64,000 nucleotides of DNA from positions 186,001 to 250,000 of the forward strand of contig CANTFL010000221.1 of the NCBI GenBank assembly GCA_947650285.1, read 5' to 3'. How positions within the stretch are numbered: the first letter of the stretch is position 1; each line of letters begins with the position of its first letter. Below, in pieces: positions 10,301-23,300 of this stretch. The notes below the pieces were generated by a model. It saw only the letters and a list, made by a program, of their open reading frames with translations, did no database searches and was not told where the DNA came from. A program made the position numbers and the translations under genes. The stretch comes from Hyaloperonospora brassicae. Taxonomy: Eukaryota; Oomycota; Peronosporomycetes; Peronosporales; Peronosporaceae.

Positions 10301-10785
10301 CCGCTGCTTGCACTCCGTAGACCTCTCGTCTTGAGCATCCTAGTCGACAGAACACGGAGATGGCTTGCTTGTACGCACGCAATCCAAACGATGCCTTGAT
10401 CACCCCGCCATCGTACATGGTTATGTCCGCTTGTAAGCACGTATTCTAGCGCGGCCTTTAGCGTCCCTTAAGCATGACACTGTATCGTCCTCGCATCGAC
10501 CCACTCGACTCATCGGTGGTCGAATGGTCGTCAGATTCCTTGCACTTCTTCTTTTGTTTGTTCTTGGTTTCTTTTTGTCATGTCTCATGACCAGCAGATC
10601 CGTGGTCCATCGTGTGCGGGCTCCCCCTAAGCACCAACTGCTTCACTAGCGTCGACCAACTCCAGGACTCAGTCTCCTGTCACTCATCCCTTGCTTCACA
10701 TTTTTGCAGCAGCGCCACTCCAAACCGGGCGGCGCGCTTGTGTTTTTAAGCTCATAACCGTTAAAAAAAAGCGAAAAATAAGAAA

Positions 10786-11010
10786 AGGAAATGACCTGTA
10801 ATAAAAACGCGCGCCCGACGCGTTTCGGCCCCCGCCGAGGGCCTCCTCAGTGTCTTGTCAAAATACAAGTGAGAAATACCCAACCTTGTTTTTGGTTGAC
10901 TAATGCAACACATAGAACCCTGAATAACATATTATAAACTCCAGCGTAGATTGCATCTCTGTAGTCAATCTAAATGAAACTTGCACATCCGACATAATAG
11001 ATGGTTTTAT
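10786..11010 (+). repeat. LTR-like repeat, copy 3
   Basis: Direct repeat of 9337-9560 with about 15-20% difference by eye. The blocks AATGACCTGTAATAAAA, CAGTGTCTTGTCAAAATACA and CATAGAACCCTGAATAACAT are shared. The 1.2 kb between copies has no retroelement protein I can identify, so this may be a tandem LTR rearrangement or a very short non-autonomous element. Confidence 0.55.
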
Positions 11011-13000
11011 ACCGTTCTAACACGCTACATCCTTCTACCATCGTACGCGTTTTCATCATTGTCATTTATATGTACGATACATCAAAGCTGATATTATGCT
11101 CAGCCATACATGAAAGCAACACGTAAAGCTAGTTAGCGCGGCATCTCACCTCGAGGGATCAAGCTAGGCGCGTTTCCCTTGCTCATATTAATTAGCTTCC
11201 TTATTTTATTCATTAAAACGCCATATCTGCATTCGATTCTGTACAAAACATCCACAAGACCTCTTTCAAACAACGTCTTACGTAAGGAATCACATCTACG
11301 TGCAGAAAATGGTGTTGCATACAATGCTTGTTTAATGCGTCGTCAGCAAAAGAAAGTCGATGCACTAAGGAAAAAAGTGTACGTAACTAAGGATGTGTAG
11401 AAGGAGACTTTTGATATATTTCCGTCATCGGAAGACTTATGATGTACTAAGTTAAAATCCAATACGTTACTAAAGAAGTGTAGAAGGAGACATTTCACGA
11501 ATTTAAATATCATTAGCTTTAATTGCGCATCTTGTTTCATTCATTATCAGTGTAGCTGTACTGTGTATTCAATGCAAAAAGACCAGACTCATAAGCCAGG
11601 GCTTCGCCGCAAAAAGATGACTTTTCAGTTGTATGAAGGCCTAAATCGCGGAAATGGGTAGACCAAACGTGCACGTACCATAGCACAGCTACACAGGATA
11701 CCTCTATGTCTCTTTTCGTATTGGATAGTGGAAATATATCTGACGTCTTCTTTGACATAAAGAATAAACTTTGTAAAGCGTGATCGAATTGGTCAATCTA
11801 CGTACCCGTTTCGGTGGTTAAGGTAAGTTGATAGGATATAATATGTGCGTCTCAAGCGGTGATAACCGCAGTGTCGCAACGATCCCGTATTTTCTTTAGC
11901 AGCGTGACGTAGAATATAATATTACCGATGGGGATCGACAGATATCCCGATGAATGCTGACCTTGAACAAGAAGCAGTACTTCCAAAGTGTTATTAGTAA
12001 CTTGGAACTGCTCGACGCGTAGAAGGCTATAAGTAGATTCAATTGACCGATAAAGACGACAACGAGTATACCTTCTTATTTTTCGCCTGTAAAGTGCTGT
12101 GACAGATGAAAGTATTGTGCAATAATAAGATTGCCCAAATATAAGCTGCTCAAATCTTTGTGAGAGAAGTGAATACACATATTTGTGTGCAATCTTGAAA
12201 TTAGGATATTCCTTGCATTGTACTTCTCACCTAGTGCTATATTTAATAATAATACACAATCCAACCTACGACAAGAGTGTATTTGATCTAATAGAAGATA
12301 CGTTCCGCTGCGCGCCTATGTTGGATAGTTGCACTGTCACGGGTACAGACGGCAAACATGCACGAACACGTTAGTATTGTTCAACAAAGTCAAATTACCT
12401 GCTGCTGCATGCTCTTGGAGGCACTCATAGCGGTATATCTCGAGGTAAATAAAATGTATTCGGCGCTAGAAGACCTTTATCCGGTGTCTACTTAGACAAC
12501 GTCGTACAACGCTAGCTTTTATGCAGATGCTGTCTTAACTTAATGCAGCGGCATTCTGTGTTGCGTGCGGGTTCTTTGTCGATCACAGATACTCGCTTAG
12601 CCTACATATAAAGTAAGGCTTAGCGAACGTATCGCGCCCCGGAAACCAAAATATTCGCATCATCAACTAAAGAAATAGAAGTATCATCGGCCTGTTCAGC
12701 AAAAAAAGCCGACACCAACTATAACAAGTGGGGCAAGGTAGATTATCGTATCTGTAGCGAAGCAGGTTAAAATTATAGCCAAGATGGATTTTCTGCTCAT
12801 CGAGCTAGGTATTCCTTCACAATAAATCGACATTACGATATAACGAGCTTATAGATTCAGGCCTTTCTTTATGAGACCTAAAACATTTAGTGATCGGACT
12901 ACACATTGTGCGAAAGAGTATGTGTTTCGTCAAGACTTGACTCTCTTACGATCAAGGACACCTTTAGAAGGCATGTGCCTGTAGAAGATCAAAAGAGAAG
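11011..13000. other. AT-rich region without supported genes
   Basis: Short frames on both strands lack any recognisable domain. Two stretches, TAAGGAA..GTGTAGAAGGAGAC near 11,390 and TAAAGAAGTGTAGAAGGAGAC near 11,470, form a small local duplication of about 20 bp. Nothing else is supported. Confidence 0.35.
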
Positions 13001-13019
13001 TTGAGTTCTATATTTTTAG

Positions 13020-13285
13020 GGGATTTGTAGTTATTTCCACAATTGAAAACGTACACACCCCTGACATAGACAATCCTCCCTCAGTACCGTAACCTATATA
13101 ACTAGGGACTGAGCAGTTATACATACAAAATTCCATATAAATATAATATTTGCGATGTACACGCCCCTCCGTAATAAAGGCCTCTTTTGTGTCAGCACAA
13201 AACCTTGCGTATGCTTCGGCTCTCATTAACCGGTACACCTCCCTATTGGTACCCCTTACACTACCATTTCCCCTTTTTCAAACAG
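13020..13285 (+). repeat. 240-bp inverted repeat, left arm
   Basis: This segment, with CCCCTGACATAGACAA, CCATATAAATATA and GGCTCTCATTAACCGGTACA, is the reverse complement of 15,770-16,000 with perhaps 15% difference. Such arms could be terminal inverted repeats of a roughly 3-kb DNA transposon or two solo LTRs in opposite orientation. The intervening DNA carries no transposase I recognise. Confidence 0.65.
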
Positions 13286-14050
13286 CATCCAGAACAACGT
13301 CAACAACGCATGAGACGCGATACGCAATACAGCCGTATGACCGCGTGAACACCCGCTGCGACAAGCAAAGAGGCACATTAAATGACTCGCTTGTTGCTCT
13401 ACTCATTGTCGCATCATCCATCTGTATTGTTGAATTCCTGCACGAGTTCTTCTGGTTACAAGAGTTTACTGCCTGCACGAACGCAACAGTCTGTATCGCT
13501 GCTGAGCAGAGCAGCGTTTGCGCACGGACGAAAAGCAGCAGATGTCACATCTCTATCGCATCCACTTGAAGTTATTCAATTGATTGACAAAGGATGTGGC
13601 ATATCGGTATGATGGACAATTGACGCGACCCGACCAGGTGCGCAGGTACTACACATACACAATGAAGTACGTGTGTCTTTCTACATTCTACGGTCGGTCG
13701 ATTGTTTGCTGACGTTTTGTAGATGTAAAATGGGTATTTGACCTGATCAGGTGCTCGGAGTCACTGCGTTTATCTTGAAAATGGAGCAGCACCTAACATT
13801 TGATAGAATAGAATCCATGATCATATTTATCCTGAAAAAAACGAACGCCCGTGCGCCGACGTGTTTTGTAAGCACATGGGGAAAGACGACTGACATCGCG
13901 AACAACATTTGTCATCTCAGACCCACACTGTTTATTCGATAGTAGGTCATTAATAAGGGTCTTGTATTTTTTCCTTTAGGGGCGGATGGTGACATACTTG
14001 CTGCCAGTGATGGGTCTGTGATAGATTGTGATGCGGTGTAGGGGCCTACT

Positions 14051-14490
14051 TGTAACGGGCCACTGTTGACTACGTACTGGTTGACCAGTACGGAGTATAG
14101 TTTCACTGACGACAGTGGTCGACAGTGCCCTACTAGGTATTGAAGGAACACAGAGGAAGGTAAGGAGACTAAGTAGTCAGACTAGTCTCTTGGTAAAAGC
14201 AAAACTGTATTAATATAATTAAGTCTTATAACCCCCTTGAATCTCTGTTGTCCTGACTTATTATACTAATATAACTATATGTATGATGACGTCTATTCAC
14301 CACCCATTGCGCGCGTCTAGCAGCGATTGGTGGGTTGATATCATCACGATATCAACCAGTGAAAAGACCCTTCGGTCATCTCAACAATATCACCATGTCG
14401 TGAGATATTATTAAAAGAATATTCGACGTAATATTCTTTATTGTCAGATTGTTTAAATGACAATCTCATGTAACGGGCTACCCCGTTACA
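14051..14490 (+). repeat. solo LTR, gypsy family with a divergent outer third
   Basis: It begins TGTAACGGGCCACTG and ends GGGCTACCCCGTTACA. The right 270 bp match the LTRs at 27,283 and 34,878 (GTTGATATCATCACGATATC, GCGCGCGTCT and the terminal TGTAACGGG/CCCCGTTACA hairpin). The first 120 bp are unrelated in sequence but again hairpin-rich (GTACTGGTTGACCAGTAC; CACTGACGACAGTG). Flanking bases are CTACT on the left and ATACT on the right, a possible one-mismatch 5-bp target duplication. No internal region remains. Confidence 0.8.
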
Positions 14491-15769
14491 ATACTGCTGC
14501 GCGGTGCGGGACGGAATAGGTCATCAAAGACGATCACTTCTGCCTAACAATTGACTCGCGCATGATTTTTTTTGCAATTGGGTTGAAAAGCTCATCGCGC
14601 AGTAGGGATCGTTCGAGAATCCCAACGCCATCATTTCGATCGATTTAAAGTCCACTGAAAATTTTTGACGGATCACGGTGTAGATGACTTGGTCCAAATC
14701 ATGAATTTGTCGTAGATCGAGACGAAAAGAAGAGAAACTATGATGCAGTACGCGGCTCCTGCTTTAATGGACAAGAATGGAAGGTCAACGCCGCAATTGA
14801 TGTCGCAGCTTGTCGGTGGACTCAACTCTGGCGAATGCAAACAGGTGAGAGAGGTGTGAAATGACCCGCAAATACCTTATCTTATCATGGCGAAGAGAAT
14901 TTAGGTGTGATATGGCCTTGGAATATTAACTATGACTTCTACGCGCCCTCGTTAAGCGGTGCGTACCACTGCTACGAGATTTTTTAAGGTGATGGGGGTA
15001 CGCAATCAAATTAAACCGTACGCAGTGCAGCAAAAACAAAAGCGTAGCGCCAGCGATATGTTGCACTTGCTTATCACAAACGGTGACATTAATGACTCCG
15101 ACCTGAAAAGGTATTGGTCTTGGCACGAAGAAAACTCTTGAGCAGTAGCAGTTTTTCTCGGGCATCGATACTTTGGCAAAGTTCGTTTCGCCCTACGACT
15201 TTCAATTTGACAGCTGCAAGAAGCTCATATACTTGCCGTTATCGTCAAATGTGTAATAATGACAGGGTATAGTATGTGACAGAGAGCTGGCCTCGCTGAA
15301 CGATCGACAGTCGGTCACAGCAGTGTCGGAAGTCGACCAGCACGGCCTTGTCCTTAACCGTAATATTAATCTCAACAGTAAGGAAATATAAAGATACACA
15401 CGCATTCTTTGATACGTACCCACCATCATCTAATCCTAAGACTGCAAACCTGAGCATTGTGATGCGAGCACCGTCTTCTTATTCGCAGTAGTCTGTCGAT
15501 ATTATTCGTTACTAAGCCACCAAGTCTGGTACAACGCCAGCTTAATTGCCACAAGAAAAATTTACTCAGTCATAATCGATATCGGAGTGCCTTTTGATAT
15601 AGAAAGCGGTACCTTTGTTTCTTTTGCATTAACGTTATATATTAGGTCAAACATATACTTATGAAGTTTAATGGGTGTGTACATGTCCCTTATTGGCAAT
15701 TAATTTTGCAGTGCCAACAATTGTTTTGCCTAATACTTGATCAAAGAAAAGAAGCATCTTTAAAATTGA
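14491..15769. other. interior of the 13.0-16.0 kb inverted-repeat unit, no gene seen
   Basis: Short frames on both strands (for example 14,959-15,141 plus and 15,202-15,457 minus) show no family I recognise. If the flanking arms are terminal repeats of a DNA transposon, this is its non-coding or decayed interior. Confidence 0.3.
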
Positions 15770-16000
15770 GAGGATGGTAGTGTTAGGGGTACTTATAGGG
15801 AGGTGTACCGGGTAATGAGAGCCGAAGCGTACGCGAGGTTGTGTGCTGACACAAAAGACGCCTTGATTACGGAGGGGCGTAAACGTAGCAAACAATATAT
15901 TTATATGGCACTTTTATTGTATAACTGTATTGTCTCTAGTTAGGGAGGTTACGCTATTATGTAGATTTGTCTATGTCAAGGGGTATTAACGTATCAAAGG
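15770..16000 (-). repeat. 240-bp inverted repeat, right arm
   Basis: Reverse complement of 13,020-13,285. The shared order of blocks, read on the minus strand, is CCCCTTGACATAGACAA, TAACTAGAGACAATACAGTTATACA, GCCATATAAATAT, CGCCCCTCCGTAAT and GCTTCGGCTCTCATTACCCGG. See the left arm for interpretation. Confidence 0.65.
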
Positions 16001-16239
16001 GAAAAATATATCTATCAATCTCCTTTTTTATTGTATAAATGAACCCTTTTAGCCAAGTGTATTTATTTTATACAATTTAATTTGAGAGTACCTCTTTTAG
16101 ATATTTTTGTATTATGGTGGCTGACACACGTCATCCTTCAACAACTGGTACATAGTTAATGTTTTAATAAAAACATAAATGAAATCCAATATCCATTGTT
16201 AATCAAAAATTTAACCTCGGTTACAACCGACGTGTAACC

Positions 16240-19200
16240 CCGTTCTCCCCCCGACCGGACCGACGCTACCACCAAACGTCAATCTAATTTATTTCTTGAT
16301 GATGTATGCGTGTGAAGGTTTTAATTATTGGTTGTTCAAAGCAGTAAAAACCTTGACATCGTAAAATAATAAGTATCCGACTCTTGTCTCAGTCTCCAGT
16401 CCGTCGATGAGGGGGTGGACTATGGTAAAGATACTGGTGTCCAAACTGAGAGATGAATATTTTTATCCCATCTGTGTCTATGGTACATCCTACTTCGTAT
16501 CAAGTCTGTTCGTCAAAAGCGGTGAATCCAACGCGCTTGTGGTTCTGCATCATGTGAAAGATGCTGAGGAAACCAATATCACCAACCCGATCGATAAGCA
16601 TCAATAGCTGATCTTAAAGCAAGAAAATAGTGCTCTTTGTAGCCCCCATCCCGAAAGGGTCCTCCGCAGCCTTTGCGGCATTGTTTCCACACCCGACGTG
16701 GAGGGATTTCTCCATCAAATGGTTATTCGTACGCTCTAACCATCGGCCATCAGCCCGTGGAAAACTTTGCTTTAAGACATTTCCTTCCGAAGGAACTACA
16801 CTAGAGGTATCTTGAGCCTTATTTGACCACGCAATTTAATGTCAGGATCACCTTCCAAGCACAGCTCGTGGTGAGCCAGTTGATCATATTAAAAGCGTGA
16901 CCGCGATCTTGTTTACCGGTGATTTAACCAAGGATGACGATAATACTCATTTGATAGGTATATTGAGCTCACCTTAGCAGTTTAACGACTCTAAAAGTTA
17001 GTGCCAGCTTGGCATGTGTTCGACTAGAACGGATGATTCTCTTACAATACGCCAAGCCCAAGAAAAAATACCACTTGCGTATCCGTCCACGCTATGCTAT
17101 GTCTAATCTGGTAGCCGCGAATCCGGCCATATGTTGCGGAGCATTTTGTCTTTTCACACCCCGATTGGAGCAAGTGTTCCTGTCTGAGAAAGACCCTCAA
17201 CGCAATGTTTCAAATCATTTATGATTTATGGAAAAATCTGCCGTAAAGGAACCCCTAACTACCATGAAGCCCAGGTACCCGGAGTCGGAGATCACTCTCC
17301 CATGATTTCTCCAGATGTCGGTGCCCGCTTCACTTCAAAAGATACAGGTATTGGCCATGATAACGACGTCTTCCCAGAGGTCTCTCTACATAGAAATGCT
17401 ATTTCCCTTGATCAGAGAGCAGAGTAGGTGGTGGTCGGTGCACCGAAAAATGAGCGTGTGAAGTTGCCTTATAATTTAAGCTGTCTCCGCGAGACCTTAC
17501 GTACTGATCCATATTGCGCTCGCTGAGATGCAGGCTCGTCTTTATTCGTTTAAGTGGGTTTAAACCCAGATGAAGGCTCAGATTGACACCCTGCCTTGGG
17601 ATTCAGCAGCCGATGGCAACTGCAAATGTTGCGGCGTAATCTTCTCCCAATTTAAGTGGCACGGATCCCGATACAGCTTACGTGTATAGCGTAAAACACG
17701 AAATATGTGCGCAACTTTCGAGGAAGTATAAGCGTATACGCAAGTCTATTCAAGCGGCGATCGCGAATGGTTTAATGAAGCGCGGACGCAGTATGGCTAA
17801 AAGGCTGGAGACTCTACATAAAAGTAGGTTTTTAGCATTATGTAAAACTTACTCTCTTAACAATCTGTGATAACAACCTCTGCCTATCGCATCTACTTAT
17901 TCTTATTAATTGTCTTGTCCATCATCTAGTGCACCACGCACATGTCATAACACGTTTTATTTCGTTGTGAGCAAATTTCTTACCTGTGTGCGAACAGTAT
18001 AAGGGATGATATCGGCAAGACCATCATCCACCTCTTCCCCCAAGCCCTAAAACACGGAGTGGTAGCGTTAATTGAACGCGAGTGTGCGTGAGAGCGTATA
18101 AGTAAAACTGATTAAAGCCTATAGATTCAAAATCATCGTTAATTAGGGAAACCTAACCAACAGGGAGCAGTAAGCTTCAAGACTTCGTAGTAATAGCGCA
18201 AACATTGCGAAGGATGTCACAAATAAGGTGATTGACTCGCTTCATTTTATTATCGGTATGCAGGCGTTCCGCTGTGGACATATTCAATCGTTTGACGGGC
18301 ACCTTAAACACGGGCTTTCAAAACTTTCCGATGAAGCGAGGATCTCTATCAAAGAAAATTGCCGCAGGCAAATCGAGTTGTTGAAATACTTGATCGATAA
18401 ACAGCGTAGCTGCAACAATGCGATATAATCATTCAAGCACCGCCGCTAAATCAGTCATCTTGCTACAATGGTAAATAAAGACTTAAACACCCGTATAGCC
18501 ATACGAAGTCTTCGTTAAGCTTAACATGAGATCTCTACATATGGACTCCCATCATCCTATGTGTACAATTGTACTAGCTATAGGTATAACCGAATGTGCT
18601 AAATTAAGCTTGCTGACACGTTTTGCACAAACACACAGATGTGTTTACCTATTCGCAGAGTTCAAGCCACCAATAAGTCTGGCTTACAGAGCCATGGGCC
18701 TTCTCACGACCAATATGATCACTAAACGCAGTGCCTTATGCCTCATAGAGATTTCGGTAATCACTCCACATCATGAGGGACTAAGATACGAGACGTATTT
18801 CATACATCTGTGATGATGAACACCAGGACTTGATCATGATATATCAATATAGCCGCGCACGTAAGCGTGCTTATAGTTCTATTGCAGATTCTATGAACCC
18901 CTCCATTCTAATGGAATGTAGAAAAGCTAAACCGTATTCATCTTTTGCGTAAGACATGCAGATTCGGTCAGTGTTTGATGTCGACACAGCCGTAAATAAG
19001 TAAGCTCATAGTCAGACCTACGCGATAACGCATCGGGTCAAAAATTCTGCTTCTTCGGCTTGTACTCTATCACGATTTTAATTGATAAAAAGCGAAAGCT
19101 GACAAGACATTCGTTAGAGAGATGAGTCAACTATGTGACAGTACGTAGCGACGCATGATCGGTATATGTCGATATTGCATTGAAGCTAAGCAGATGGAGC

Positions 19201-20350
19201 TCAAATCGAAGAGAGCACACTTCATTGCAAGTAACCTTTTTTGTGAAATGTATGGTAATTCTCTTCATCTCAAACTAATGAGACCCATACGCAACAACAC
19301 GCTCATGACCATCTGGGTCATCTTGAATGATTGCACAGACGATGGTAAAGTCAGAAGCGTCATAAATGAAGTTGAAAGGCTGCGCATGATCTGGCTGAGA
19401 CAAGACCAGGTTTGGATGGAGACTTTCCTAAAACAGATTAAAAAGCATCACTTTGGGTGCTACTCCAGCATAATATCACATCCATCTTCAGATAGCTGGC
19501 TAATGGCCGATCCATTTTATGTGTAATGTGCACTGTAATGGTTAAGGTATCTGGCGGGACTAAGAACTTCCATAGTTTTTTCATTTAAGGAATTGACCGG
19601 TCAGCTATAACTTTGATCTTAACGTTGTCTGCACGCATTCCTTGCTTACTATTTAAGCAACCTAAAACAGGATTTATTTAGCGCCGATGATGTTTTTATA
19701 TGTGTTCGCATGCAGCTTATTCATGCACATGCCTTTAAGAACTGATCGTAACTGAACAATGTGCTTGCCCACGTTGGATCGACAATTTGATGGAGGACAA
19801 TAAGCAAAGATGTCATCAAAGTACGTCTGTGCAAATACACGATGACTTCTGAACAATTGCGCAACGAGACAATTAAATGCATCCGGGTCAATAAATAATC
19901 CTTAATGAAATACAATTCAGTCTTAGAGCAAACCGCTTGATGACATTAAGCGGGAAACGGAGAATCGTCGGCTCGCATCAGCAACTGGTAATATACGATA
20001 GACTTGGTCGGGTGAGCTGTACTTAATACAATCTACCATTGCACAAATGAGTATATATAAAAACTATCCCATGGCCGGTATGGTGTATAAATTTAGCTCA
20101 TTAAGGGCACGGACAATGCGCAACTTACCAATTGGCTTTTTAACACAAAAATGGGAACAACTACTCTCCCGGACCATTCTTGCCGCGTGCTTAGCACCTA
20201 AGAAGTCGTCAATGAAGTCTCACTGTTCCTTTAAAGGACCCCTGCCGTGTAAAGCAGTATTGCATTTCAGCCCATCGGTCTATTTAATGACAAAAACAAC
20301 TATTGGGAGGCAAAAAGGATGGTTAATCGTGACACAACACGACCTAAATA
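16240..20350 (+). pseudogene. decayed coding-like stretch of unknown origin, plus strand
   Basis: Consecutive short plus-strand frames (16,407-16,607; 17,009-17,427; 17,682-17,870; 18,228-18,428; 18,526-18,813; 19,155-19,526; 20,047-20,355) have protein-like composition and are separated by stops and frame changes. Codons are far from the composition of simple AT-rich spacer. The longest (123 codons at 19,155) contains a Cys/His pair near its start (CRYCIEAKQ) and charged helices. I recognise no retroelement, viral or host domain. The pattern fits an old, decayed multi-gene or large-gene insertion. Confidence 0.3.
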
Positions 20351-23300
20351 TTTGACGAAAGAATAAGGTATAAATATAGGGTCTTTGAGGATCACAGATC
20401 CAGTACGGGAATGAAAAGCTATTTTCGTGCCATTGAGGACAGGCTCATTCATACTTTTAGAGATTTTACCTAAAATCGTATAAATGACCACTAAGTCAAA
20501 GATGTTACCTGCCTTTGAGATTTAAGCAATTTCATCATTTGACATTTCTTTAAGCTCGAAAAGAGCATCCAAGGATGAAACATTATCAAAGGAAACGATT
20601 TCATTAATTCGACCGGTCATAACATTGACAAGCGTATATCGTACATTATCACCATTATTACTAGGTGGTGACATCGATGCTTTGCAGTTCAAGTTGCTGT
20701 GTGACTTCGCCGTCGCCTTCTCGACGAAACCTTGATACTCACCAAGATTATATTTAGGGTATTTTATGGTTCTCCGATAACTGTAACGGGCTCTAGTCGA
20801 TAGCAGATGTCATGACCGATATGTCGTAAAGTCTTACGATACTCAACCACTTCACTCAGTAAAATTAATTGATCCATACTACGAATATCCTGAGAGCGCT
20901 GTTCAAGATGTCTCGCCCCAAAGCCATTCGTGCTTACACCATAAGCTTATAAAACAAGTGTGTAGGCGACGCATCACCATTCGTCGATGCGTCTAGCTCG
21001 GGACTTACGCCATTGACACATTTAGCGTCAGATAACAATCTCCAGCACACTATCCAATCCAGGCATTAGTTCGCTCTAATAGCGCTTTTTTTTGGCAAAG
21101 GTGTGTTCATGACCGTCCAACGCTACGATAGGAACCGTGCGCATTGTGCCCAAGGTCATTCAATCGATCCTAGGCGCGTGGAGTTCCAATTGTACCATTC
21201 CTGATCTAAGATCATATCTCATATCTACTTTATTGACTAAGTTGGGTTTTTAAAATGTAGTTGACCGACGATATGAACACTTGTCAAGTTCGACCCGTCA
21301 TTCTCAACTCTTCGAGATCAAAGTTATGAGTCAAAAGCGTCGATTAGTTTAAGCATGTCGAACTTAACTCGTTCAATTTCATAGTCGTGTCGCCTAAAGC
21401 TTGAATTATCGGAATCTTGGATAGCGAATGACCAGCTTAGTTTTCTCGAATGGAATAAATATTGAGATGTTTTTCTCTGTTGTCGAGATGGTAGAGACCA
21501 AGGCCTGTAGTGCTATCAGACCGATAAAAAGGAAGATTTATGATCATTATTACTGTATCATGGGTAATGAAAGTACCGATACTGAACTAGGAAATAAATG
21601 CTGTAGGAAATGTTCATTTTCGTATTGATTCGGCGAAACAATATTATTAGTAAGTACAAGTTTCCATTGGGAGCGCATATAAGTCCGTATTTGACGAGCA
21701 AACTATTGGGCAATATCCTCTGCTTCTACGGCAGAGGCTCTCGCTACTTAACATATAATCACGCGGTGTTGGAAGTCCATCATAAAACCTAACATGCTTG
21801 CCTGGCATAAATTTATATATAGCAACGTGAATTGTGGCATTCGCTACGCACTTTATCAAGATAGGTCATTTTGCTAACTTTTGGGATCAACCGACGGCGG
21901 AAATTTGATATAATGATAGTCAATTTCTTGGTTTGCCACCAAATGTATAACCTGTATCGATAGGGTCCGATTAGTATACTTGATGGACATGAATTTTTCG
22001 ATAATGCATCTTTGGTGTGCTGGGTACCAAATCTAGGCTTGCTAAATACAAATTATACCTAACAAAATGGCGTGAAAATTTTATTATTGATCACCTTATT
22101 CGTAATACCTGAGGTTCTTCACCTAAATGTTGAACTTACGGACTCCCTGCTGCTCAATACATGATATAATACGCTGTTCATGCTCATACAGGCTTTAATT
22201 TGATTAATGGAGCGAACTCGCACACGCTTGCCAAGAAATTTTGCTATAACTGCATTGCTTTGGGCTTTGTAAGGTAAGGATGGTGGTGAAGGTAACAAAT
22301 CTAACCTGATTAACAGTAAAATATAGTATTGGGATACGGTGATGAGTATCTCGCTATGCTCTTATCTGTCTACAGTGATGGTTTTAATCAGCTGGTCTAG
22401 ACAAAGGAGTGCAGGCTATTCGAGCCAATTACGTTCCCATAATGACATGCTTATGAGCCTAGATTTCGCGTAATTTTAACACTCACTCAATTTCTTAAAG
22501 TCACAAATTTCTACAAATTAGAATACGAAGTAAGTGCAAATGGTGACTCTCACGACGACAAAGGACGTTGGGACAAGAGTAGCTGTATTTGCTTTTTAAA
22601 TTCAGTATGACATGTAGACAAGCTTAAAATTACGCTGGTACCCGAAGACATTTATAGATCGTGTCCAAGCTTCCACGTGCTCACCAAGAAGTTTCATGCT
22701 AAGTGCAAATTGACGAATTAAACTAAAGGTCCATTTTAGACGCCTTCGAAATACTTTGATACGGTTTTATAGTCCGGCGAGTCGGAATACCGCTCATTTT
22801 GTTTAATTGCACAAAATGGGCGGTTTCCCTACACGCTGAAGCGACTACAGTGAGATGACTGACACAAACAATTAGTAACACATATCAATACCCAGAAACA
22901 AATAGCACGTTATATTATATGATTTGAATGCAAACTTTTTTTATCATCTAGTAATTTTTGAATGTCGCGAATGAGATGGTTCGCTCGTATGAGCGCGGGG
23001 GTAGATTGGACCAGATGGATATTATTAAAGATTTATATCTTCTACATACACATTTTTAATTGCTCTTAAGCGTGCATATATTCGAATATTCACACTATAA
23101 ACGAAGTCGATCTTTGCTTCCATATTACCAAAGTCGTCGCTGAACCTTTTGTTTCAGAGAAACAATTCTTTAATTAGGACTAGCAATAAAATCATCAAAT
23201 TTCTACAATATATTGGCGTGCTGTAATGATCAGATCAATATTAGTTGGCGATCAGCGTCCTTTTTATTTGTTCATAATTCTGTTTGAGATGATCGTCATG

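Noticed and set aside
9848..10399. 183-codon plus-strand ORF with plausible-looking N-terminus
   Set aside because: It runs through the middle copy of an LTR-like repeat and has no recognised domain. I could not separate it from repeat DNA.
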